Assembly: GCA_025055015.1 (NCBI GenBank)
Contig: JANWYQ010000056.1
Span: 1-32,459, forward strand
Source of the DNA: Caldilineales bacterium
Lineage (GTDB): Bacteria; Chloroflexota; Anaerolineae; JAAEKA01
Direction: 5' to 3'
Length of the DNA stretch: 32,459 nucleotides
Shown here: in pieces, positions 21,097 to 27,201 of the stretch
Numbering within the stretch: the stretch's first letter is position 1
How the letters are laid out: each line of letters begins with the position of its first letter
Program-made: the position numbers and the translations under genes
The notes under the pieces: generated by a model
Database searches by the model: none
The model's input: only the letters and a program-made list of their open reading frames with translations
What the model was told of the DNA's origin: nothing

Positions 21097-22734
21097 TCAC
21101 AGGCCAAGCTGTCGCAGCCGCTCGCGCTCGCTGAGGACGCGGCCGCGCTCATCCACGGCCACGCATGCGCCGTCCACGATGCGGGTGCGCACCTGGCCGC
21201 GGCCGTAGGGGTTGTTGCGCAGGTGGGGTGCGTCCAGGATGCCGCTAGTGACGGCCTGCGCCAAGGTGTCCGCGTCGGCCAGGGGATCGGCTACGCCGGG
21301 GGCGGCTAGGCGGCGGATGGCGGCCAGGGTGAGCTGGGCCTCCTCCACCAGCTGGGCCTTGCGGGCCTGCACCTTGGGATCCGCAGTCATGTCGGGCGCG
21401 CCGGCCAGCGCGTTGGCGATGGCCCGCCGCGCCAGGCCGCAGGCCTCGATGACGTCCTCGGCCGTGGCCGCGTGGTGGGCCTCGGTGTGGCCGACCACGT
21501 GGACGATGTGCGGGCGAACGGCCATCTGCACGTAGACGCTGGCCGCCAGGTGGCCGCGCGCAGCCGCCGGGTCCAGCGGATAGCTCAGCAGGCCGGTGCG
21601 GGTCTGGCGCCAGATGCGGAAGTCGTCGCCGGCTAAGGGCGCGATGATCTCCAGGCACGCCAGCATCTTGGCCAGGTCCATGGCATCGGAGAGGCCGGGC
21701 GGGCTGTTGAACATAAGCTGGGCGATGTAGTCGCGCACGCCACACGCCCGCGCGTTGTAGGCCGAGAGGTAGGCGGCCGTCACGAACACCACGTCGGGCG
21801 CGTCCCGCATGCCCCAATGGTGGGGCTCGTTCAGCTCCACGGGGATGCCCCGCCCGCCGTACCAGCGCATGAGAGCCTGGTGCTGTTCGATGGACCCCGC
21901 CAGGTCCCACGGCCCGCGGCCGTCCATGCGGTTGAACCAGAACAGGGGCACCGCAGCCCAGGCGATGTGGATGGTCTCGACGTACACCTCGGCCAGGCGA
22001 AGGAAGTCGTCGGTGCCGGAGTAGGTGCGCAGGAGGGGGTAGTTGCCGCAGCGGCTGGCCGCGTAGAGCGCGCGGTAGTCGTCGGCGCTGCGCACCGGCA
22101 CGCCGCCTGCCCCGCGGCGCCGGGGGTCCTGCCGCTCGGGGTGGAAGAAGTTCTCCTGCGCGTCCTGGTCTACCCCCAGCGAGATCACGTCCAAGGCGTG
22201 GGCCTCGGCGATCTGGCGGATGCCGGCCACGGTGGCCTCCAGGCTGGGCAGGCCGAAGTGATGGCGCAGCAACGGGAAGGGCGCCTTCCAGGCGATGCGG
22301 GCTACCGTGGACTGGGGAAAGTCCTCGACGGTTCCGGCGCCGACAGCATGCCCCTTGACGTAGGCCAGGACCGCGTCGGGGGGCTCGCTGCCGTCGAAGA
22401 CCTGCTCGAAGAAGCCCAGGGCGCGGGCCCGCTGAGCCACCGGCGGCGTGCCGGCGAAGGCGAAGCGCACCCCGCGCTCCCGCAGGCTGTCGGCGGCCTC
22501 GGCGAACTCCGCCAGCAGCCGCTCGCCGGTCTCCGGCGTCAGGCGGTAGGAGACCCCCACCAGGTCGGCGCGCTCGGCGCGCGCGGCCTCTACCACCTGC
22601 TCGATGGGCACGGCCGGCCCGAGGAAGACCGTGCGCCAGCCGGCCGCCTCGGCCAGGCGCAGAAAGTTCATCACCCCCGCCACGTGGACGCACTCGCCCA
22701 GCGCAGCCGCCACGACGGTTTTCTCTGTGGCCAT
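21097..22734 (-). CDS. Cobalamin-binding domain fused to a glutamate-mutase-E-like barrel protein
   Basis: This 545-residue protein begins with a B12-binding Rossmann-like domain (about residues 1-135). ECVHVAG supplies the base-off cobalt-ligand His but has Cys in place of the usual Asp of DxHxxG, and GWRTVFLGPAVP and ADLVGVSYRLTPET follow. The rest resembles the TIM barrel of methylaspartate (glutamate) mutase subunit E: PLFWFNRMDGRGP, AAYLSAYNARACGVRDYIAQLMFNSPP, DLAKMLACLEII and HVVGHTEAHHAATAEDVIEA. In known glutamate mutases these are two chains. The reading frame extends to 22806, but a promoter -10 box overlaps that codon, while the ATG at 22734 has GGAGG at five bases. Carbon-skeleton mutase activity is likely but the substrate is unknown. 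Confidence 0.82.
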   Translation of the reverse strand: MATEKTVVAAALGECVHVAGVMNFLRLAEAAGWRTVFLGPAVPIEQVVEAARAERADLVGVSYRLTPETGERLLAEFAEAADSLRERGVRFAFAGTPPVAQRARALGFFEQVFDGSEPPDAVLAYVKGHAVGAGTVEDFPQSTVARIAWKAPFPLLRHHFGLPSLEATVAGIRQIAEAHALDVISLGVDQDAQENFFHPERQDPRRRGAGGVPVRSADDYRALYAASRCGNYPLLRTYSGTDDFLRLAEVYVETIHIAWAAVPLFWFNRMDGRGPWDLAGSIEQHQALMRWYGGRGIPVELNEPHHWGMRDAPDVVFVTAAYLSAYNARACGVRDYIAQLMFNSPPGLSDAMDLAKMLACLEIIAPLAGDDFRIWRQTRTGLLSYPLDPAAARGHLAASVYVQMAVRPHIVHVVGHTEAHHAATAEDVIEACGLARRAIANALAGAPDMTADPKVQARKAQLVEEAQLTLAAIRRLAAPGVADPLADADTLAQAVTSGILDAPHLRNNPYGRGQVRTRIVDGACVAVDERGRVLSERERLRQLGL

Positions 22735-22804
22735 GAGGACCTCCGCGAGGGACTTTGCTAGCGCAGGGCTGTCAGCCATGATCAACGGTTTGGGTCGGTG
22801 CGCC

Positions 22805-22834
22805 ATGATACCACCGCCGATGAGGTGCTGTCAA
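22805..22834 (-). promoter_or_regulatory. Near-consensus promoter for the cobalamin protein/opine dehydrogenase operon
   Basis: On the minus strand there is a perfect TTGACA (22829-22834), an 18-base spacer and TATCAT (22805-22810) preceded by TGG (extended -10). It predicts a 5' end near 22798 and decides the start codon of the downstream gene. The rest of the 22735-23046 divergent gap shows no clear plus-strand promoter. Confidence 0.75.
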
Positions 22835-23046
22835 CCTTCTCGGCCGAAAAGCCTATTTCGCCAGAAACTGCCCGTTTACCTTGCCGCCGTTCCCGGCCCT
22901 CAGGCGCGCCGCCGGCAGCCGGGCGCCGACGCGCGGCCGGTCGCAACTACCGGCCATGGGCGGTGTTCCTCAGTGTAACCGATGACCTTCGCGCTGCGCC
23001 CAAGTCATCTTCCCTGGCGCCAGGACAGAAGTTAAGGAGGTGCCCC

Positions 23047-23868
23047 ATGACCATCGTGATCACCGTGACCGTGCCGGAGGGCATGGTCATCGCCGCCGAC
23101 AGCCGCCAGACCTACACCAACTCTCGGGGAGACCTGCGGGTTAACTCCGACAACGCGCACAAGCTGTTCACCGTCGGCCCGCACGTGATGGCCGCCGCCT
23201 GGGGCTGGGCCTTTCTGGACGGCCGCAGCATCTACAGCCACGTCAAAGACTTCATCGTGGGCATCCAGGGCCAGACCCTGTCGGTGGAGGAGACGGCCCG
23301 GCGGCTGGGCGCGCACCTGCACCAGCAGTATCTGGCCTCGGTGCAACAGGGGCTGAGCAAGCCGGTGGCCGAAGGAAACTATGCCGTGGCGCTGATGGTA
23401 GGCGGCTACGACCCCGGCAGTCGCGCGGGCCGTCTCTTCGAGGTCTACGTGCCCGAGGGGGAGTACTACGAGCGCCAGTCCACGGACCGCAAGCCGGGCA
23501 TGAGCTGGCGGGGCTATCCGGCGGTGATCAGCCGCCTGATCCGCGGCTATGACCCCCGGCTGCTGGAGCTGGAGGGCATCACCCCGGCGCTGCGCGCTGC
23601 GCTGGACAAGGGTCCGCTGGAGTTCAACATTGACTATTGGGCCATGACGCTGCAGGACGCGGTGGACCTCGCCACCCTGCTGGTGCAGACCACGGTGCAC
23701 ATGCTGCGCTTCACCGACGGCATCACCATGGCGCCGGGCGCGTCGGTGACGTGCGGCGGGCCCATTGACGTGGCCGTGGCCGAGCCGGGTGAGCCCGTGC
23801 GGTGGGTACAGCGCAAGACCCTCCAAGCACAGCCGCTGTTCCGCTACGGGCTTCTAGGGGAGACGTGA
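23047..23868 (+). CDS. Proteasome-beta-like Ntn hydrolase
   Basis: This is a 273-residue protein starting MTIVITVTVPEGMVIAADSR. After removal of Met, Thr1 aligns with the proteasome/HslV nucleophile. Asp17 in VIAADSR and Arg19 match family positions, and Lys38 (SDNAHKLF) takes the place of the catalytic Lys33 with a five-residue insertion. The GGYDPGSRAGRLFEVYVPEGE segment also fits a proteasome-like sandwich. It has no propeptide, no predicted membrane segment, and an extra C-terminal region of about 70 residues. No alpha subunit, ATPase ring or Pup gene is nearby. The start is fixed by AAGGAGG six bases upstream. The 83 preceding in-frame codons look non-coding. Whether it assembles or cleaves peptides is unknown. 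Confidence 0.78.
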   Translation: MTIVITVTVPEGMVIAADSRQTYTNSRGDLRVNSDNAHKLFTVGPHVMAAAWGWAFLDGRSIYSHVKDFIVGIQGQTLSVEETARRLGAHLHQQYLASVQQGLSKPVAEGNYAVALMVGGYDPGSRAGRLFEVYVPEGEYYERQSTDRKPGMSWRGYPAVISRLIRGYDPRLLELEGITPALRAALDKGPLEFNIDYWAMTLQDAVDLATLLVQTTVHMLRFTDGITMAPGASVTCGGPIDVAVAEPGEPVRWVQRKTLQAQPLFRYGLLGET

Positions 23869-23878
23869 GCGGCTCGCT

Positions 23879-23908
23879 TTGGCTACTGCGCTGCGGCTGT
23901 GGTATAAT
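23879..23908 (+). promoter_or_regulatory. Promoter of the riboswitch-MFS transcription unit
   Basis: A perfect TATAAT (23903-23908) is preceded by TGG (extended -10). TTGGCT lies 18 bases upstream (23879-23884) as the -35. The transcript would begin about 25 bases before the aptamer. Confidence 0.7.
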
Positions 23909-23940
23909 TGCGGCGTCGCTTGATCAGCGCTGAGCGGCAC

Positions 23941-24030
23941 GGGGATGAGGCTCCCCGGGATCTCGGATCCGATCTGTCTTACGACTGATAGCCTCTACCG
24001 GACCCTTGTTCTGGTAGAGGCTTTGTTTTT
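23941..24030 (+). ncRNA. Riboswitch, resembling the fluoride (crcB) class, with terminator
   Basis: GGGG-ATGAGGCT-CCCC (23941-23956) forms a stem with an eight-base loop. Loop bases AGGCT can pair with AGCCT in TGATAGCCTCTACC (23987-23999), giving the pseudoknot of the fluoride aptamer. The same layout in the Thermotoga petrophila aptamer has ATGAGGCC and TGATGGCCTCTAC, so the C-G to U-A change is compensatory. Between them are GATCT, a short GTC-TTAC-GAC stem and an extra GGATC-TCG-GATCC hairpin that is not typical. The usual AAAC joining bases are replaced by GATC, so the ligand call is tentative while the switch itself is convincing. Confidence 0.65.
23990..24030 (+). terminator. Riboswitch expression-platform terminator
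   Basis: AGCCTCTACC (23990-23999) pairs perfectly with GGTAGAGGCT (24013-24022) and is followed by TTTGTTTTT. The 5' arm is the same sequence that would form the aptamer pseudoknot, so ligand binding and termination exclude each other. Confidence 0.88.
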
Positions 24031-24197
24031 GGAGCAATGCCGGACAGAAAAAGCCTCGCCGATGAGCCAAGGACCGGCAGTCCCCAACCCGGCGACTTGA
24101 TTGCGCGCCGCAGAGCCAGACGCCTCAGCAGACGTCCCGCGCCCTCCCCCGGCTGATCGGATTGACACCAGATCCACTTTCAGGACAAGCATCACCT

Positions 24198-25445
24198 ATG
24201 AACCGTGCATCCGAAGCATCTGCTCCTTCTTCCCTGCGCACTCTGCCGCGCAACGTCTGGGTGGCAACGGCCACCAGCTTCCTCACCGACATCTCCAGCG
24301 AGATGCTGGTGCACCTGTTGCCCCTGTTCCTAGCCAACATCCTGGGCGTGCGCACCGGCGTCATCGGCTTGATCGAGGGCATCGCCGAGACCACGTCCAG
24401 CCTGCTCAAGGTCTTCTCCGGCTGGCTCAGCGACCGCATCGGCGACCGCAAGTGGCTGGCAGTGGCCGGCTATGGCCTCTCCACCCTGGCCAAGCCCTTC
24501 CTGCTGCTGGCCAACTCCTGGGCGACGGTGCTGGGCGTGCGCTTCGCCGACCGCGTGGGCAAGGGGATCCGTACCGCCCCGCGCGATGCGCTGGTGGCCG
24601 ACAGCGTGGACTCCCACCACCGCGGCCTGGCCTTCGGCCTGCACCGAGCGGGCGACACCGCCGGCGCCACCGTGGGGCTGCTGATCGCCCTGGGCATCGT
24701 CTACGCCCTGCAGGGCAGCGCGCTCAGCCTGGACCGCAGCACCTTCCACACCGTGGTGCTCTTCAGCATCCCGCCTGCGGTGCTGGCCGTGTTGGTGCTG
24801 GCCCTGGGCGCGGTCAACGTGCCCATCAAGGAGCGGGGCGAGCGGCCGCGCTTCTCCCTGGCGGGCTTCGACGTGCGCTTCAAGCGCCTGCTGGCCATCG
24901 TGGTGCTCTTCACCCTGGGCAACTCCTCCGACGCGTTCCTGGTGCTGCGCGCCCAGCACGCCGGCCTGAGCGTGGCGGGGGTGATGGCCGCGCTGGCCCT
25001 GTTCAACCTGGTCTATGCCGCGGTGTCCGCGCCCGCCGGCGTCCTCTCTGACCGCGTCGGCCGGCGGCGGGTGATGGTGGGCGGCTGGCTGGCCTACGCA
25101 GCCATCTACCTGGGATTCGCCCTGGCCGGCGCAGCCTGGCAAGTGGTTGCGCTGTTCGCCCTTTACGGCGTATACTACGGCCTGACCGAGGGCGTGGCCA
25201 AGGCGCTGGTGGCCGACCTGGTGGCGCCCGCGCAGCGCGGCTCTGCCTACGGCCTCTACAACGCCGCCGTGGGCCTGGCCGCCTTTCCGGCCAGCCTGAT
25301 CGCCGGCGTTCTGTGGCAAGGGGTTGGCCCCTGGCCAGGCTTCGGGCCGGCAGCGCCCTTCCTATTCGGCGCCGGCTTAGCCATGACTGCGGCGGCGCTG
25401 CTGATCCTCTGGTTCCCGCGCCGGAGCCGGCCAACCGCCGTGTAG
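24198..25445 (+). CDS. MFS transporter under riboswitch control
   Basis: This is a 415-residue integral membrane protein of the major facilitator superfamily with about 12 hydrophobic segments. Family signatures include TSFLTDISSEMLVHLLPLFLA in the first helix region, GWLSDRIGDRK in loop 2-3, the segment RFADRVGKGIRTAPRDALVADS and a second DRVGRRR loop near residue 280. It lacks periplasmic or regulatory add-ons. The start (MNRASEAS) at 24198 follows AGGA at about 12 bases. An in-frame codon at 24162 has no site. If the leader is a fluoride riboswitch, a role in exporting fluoride or coping with it would follow, but this family's substrate is not known to me and the CLC-F/CrcB exporters are unrelated. 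Confidence 0.9.
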   Translation: MNRASEASAPSSLRTLPRNVWVATATSFLTDISSEMLVHLLPLFLANILGVRTGVIGLIEGIAETTSSLLKVFSGWLSDRIGDRKWLAVAGYGLSTLAKPFLLLANSWATVLGVRFADRVGKGIRTAPRDALVADSVDSHHRGLAFGLHRAGDTAGATVGLLIALGIVYALQGSALSLDRSTFHTVVLFSIPPAVLAVLVLALGAVNVPIKERGERPRFSLAGFDVRFKRLLAIVVLFTLGNSSDAFLVLRAQHAGLSVAGVMAALALFNLVYAAVSAPAGVLSDRVGRRRVMVGGWLAYAAIYLGFALAGAAWQVVALFALYGVYYGLTEGVAKALVADLVAPAQRGSAYGLYNAAVGLAAFPASLIAGVLWQGVGPWPGFGPAAPFLFGAGLAMTAAALLILWFPRRSRPTAV

Positions 25446-25510
25446 TTCGCCCTGAAAGACGCGCCTTTCATCGGCCTTGGCGGCTTCGTCGGCGACAACC
25501 TGTTACCGCA

Positions 25511-25903
25511 ATGGTGGTCTACTGCCCCTCCTGTTGGGCCGAGCTGGAGGCAGACATGCGCATCTGCCCCCGCTGCGGCGCCGACCTGACAGCCTTCAAC
25601 GAAGACGACTACACCGTCAAGCTCATCGCGGCCCTGCGCCACCCGGAGCCCTTCACCCAGCGCCGCGCAGCCTACGTGTTAGGCCTGCGCCGCGACGGTC
25701 GGGCTGTGGCAGCGTTGATCGAAGCGATGGACAGCTCGGCCGACGTCTACGTGCGCGGGGAGGCGGCTGCGGCCCTGGGCAAGATCGGCGGCCCCCAGGC
25801 GGAGGCGGCCCTGCGCCGGGTCTTGGCCGACCGGCGGGCCTCGGCCGTGCTGCGCCGTGCGGCGACGGACGCGCTGGCCCAGATCACCTCTGGCGAGGGA
25901 TAG
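25511..25903 (+). CDS. Zinc-ribbon protein with HEAT-like repeats
   Basis: This is a 130-residue protein. The N-terminus is a zinc ribbon with Cys5, Cys8, Cys19 and Cys22 (MVVYCPSC... and ICPRCGADL). Residues 37-130 form about three HEAT/PBS-lyase-type helical pairs (QRRAAYVLGLRRDGRAVAALIEAM, VRGEAAAALGKIGGPQAEAAL and LRRAATDALAQI). Such modules usually mediate protein binding. No enzymatic motif is visible. The ATG at 25511 is chosen because it starts the zinc ribbon, but no convincing Shine-Dalgarno precedes it. The gene ends five bases before the DUF6062-like gene, so the two are probably co-translated. Confidence 0.82.
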   Translation: MVVYCPSCWAELEADMRICPRCGADLTAFNEDDYTVKLIAALRHPEPFTQRRAAYVLGLRRDGRAVAALIEAMDSSADVYVRGEAAAALGKIGGPQAEAALRRVLADRRASAVLRRAATDALAQITSGEG

Positions 25904-25907
25904 CCCT

Positions 25908-26615
25908 ATGGCACAACAGCACACCACAGAGTTCGAGCTGCAGGAGGCGCTGCGCGGCGGCGGCTGCGCGCTGTGCTGGCTTAGCCACCGCGCCGGCTAT
26001 CGCTACCTGGACAGCTTCAGCTATGAGAGCGTCAACGACCCCGGCCTGCGCAATCGGCTCCAGGCCTCCCACGGCCTATGCCGGCAACACGCGTGGGCGC
26101 TGGCCGGCATGCGTGGCAGCTCCCTGGGCGTGGCCATCGTCTACCGGGACGTGCTGGGCGTGCTGGAACAGGCGGTGCAGGGCAGCGGCAAGTCCGGCGG
26201 CCTCCTGGCGCTGTTCAAGGGCAGCGAGGAGGGCACATCCCTGCCGTCCCCATCGCAGCCCTGCCCGGCGTGCGAGGCGGAGGCGGAGGCCACCCAACGC
26301 TACCTGGCCGTCCTGCTGAACGCGCTAGACCGCGCCGAGGTGGCCCAGGCCTTTGTGGCCGCAGGCGGGCTGTGCTACGGCCATCTGCGCCAGGCCTTCG
26401 ACGCGGCTGCCCCGCAGCAGTGGCAGCGGCTGCGGGCGAGCCAGTTGGCCGTGTACGAGGGGCTGCGCAACGAGCTGCAGGAGTTCATCCGCAAGAACGA
26501 CTACCGGTTTCGGGACGAGGGCTTCGGCGCAGAGGGGGACTCGTGGCGGCGGGCGGTGGCGGCCGTGGTGGGCCTGCCCTGGAGCGAGGGAGCCGGTCCG
26601 ACCGGGCGCCCCTGA
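25908..26615 (+). CDS. DUF6062-like cysteine-rich protein with duplicated CxxC...CxxH units
   Basis: This is a 235-residue soluble protein of unknown function. It contains two similar halves. The first has Cys20 and Cys23 (GCALCWL) then Cys58 and His61 (HGLCRQHAW). The second has Cys119 and Cys122 (PCPACEAE) then Cys156 and His159 (GGLCYGHLRQ). The intervals are 34 and 33 residues, which suggests two zinc (or other metal) sites made by duplication. The C-terminus is helical (LRNELQEFIRKNDYRFRDEGF) and matches what I recall of DUF6062 proteins. The ATG at 25908 follows GAGGG at about eight bases, and four bases separate it from the preceding stop codon. Confidence 0.82.
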   Translation: MAQQHTTEFELQEALRGGGCALCWLSHRAGYRYLDSFSYESVNDPGLRNRLQASHGLCRQHAWALAGMRGSSLGVAIVYRDVLGVLEQAVQGSGKSGGLLALFKGSEEGTSLPSPSQPCPACEAEAEATQRYLAVLLNALDRAEVAQAFVAAGGLCYGHLRQAFDAAAPQQWQRLRASQLAVYEGLRNELQEFIRKNDYRFRDEGFGAEGDSWRRAVAAVVGLPWSEGAGPTGRP

Positions 26616-27201
26616 GCCCTGTCCTGTGTAGGCCGCTTCCCCGACCGTGTGTGCTCGCCGGCCGAGCTGCTGCCCGCCGTGCAGCCCGCCTCGCAGCCCC
26701 ACCTGGCCGCATAGGGCCTTGAGCGGTCTACTGAGCCGCCCCTGCGCCACCGTGGAGGCCATGCGGGCAGCCCAGCCAGGCAAGCTAAGCGCGTCGGTGC
26801 TGGTCCTGACCCAGCAGCCGTAGCGCAACTCTTGCGGAGTTGCGCTACAGGGCGTCTACACCCGTGTCTCTCCGCCTCCTGGCAGCTGTTTTGCCCGCAT
26901 CGCCAACCTGTGCCATACTTTGACAAAGCTGAGCTTTTCTCTGGACCGCTCATGATCACCGATGACCCGGGCATCGCCCCGAGCTTTCCCAGGATGGACC
27001 GGGAGTCCTGCACGAGTTCCCAGAACCGCCGGCTGGTCCGCTGCCCCCGAAGGGGAGCGACCCACTCCTGATGGGAGTTAGCCGGAGTGCGCTTCAAAGC
27101 GGCCTCCGTCGGCAAGCGCGTCACGGTCACGTGTGCGGCCTGTGGCCAGCGCAGCCCAATGCCGCCAGAGCGAAAATTGTCCGGCTAGAAAGGACACCCC
27201 T
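26616..27201. other. 586-base gap without a convincing gene
   Basis: Both strands contain only short overlapping frames without recognisable motifs. It holds one palindromic repeat (26820-26848), a short ACTCC-TGAT-GGGAGT hairpin near 27063-27078, and an isolated TTGACA near 26929 without a matching -10 box. It may be decayed sequence. I cannot assign a function. Confidence 0.5.
26820..26848. repeat. Dispersed palindromic repeat, copy 2
   Basis: GTAGCGCAACTC and GAGTTGCGCTAC form a perfect 12-bp stem around TTGCG. Over 27 bases it differs from the copy at 15709-15731 and its flanks at only about two positions. It lies alone in a gene-free stretch, which argues for a mobile or REP-like repeat rather than a gene-specific terminator. 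Confidence 0.8.

Noticed and set aside
22735..22806. Longer start for the cobalamin-binding protein at 22806
   Set aside because: The ATG overlaps the -10 hexamer of a near-consensus promoter, so it would not be transcribed. The ATG at 22734 has a GGAGG site.
22798..23046. 83-residue N-terminal extension of the proteasome-like protein
   Set aside because: The sequence is Arg/Pro-rich and non-conserved in appearance, it would bury the catalytic Thr, and a strong AAGGAGG precedes 23047.
26929..26960. Promoter at TTGACA in the 586-base gap
   Set aside because: No -10-like hexamer occurs at 15-19 bases downstream and no gene starts nearby.
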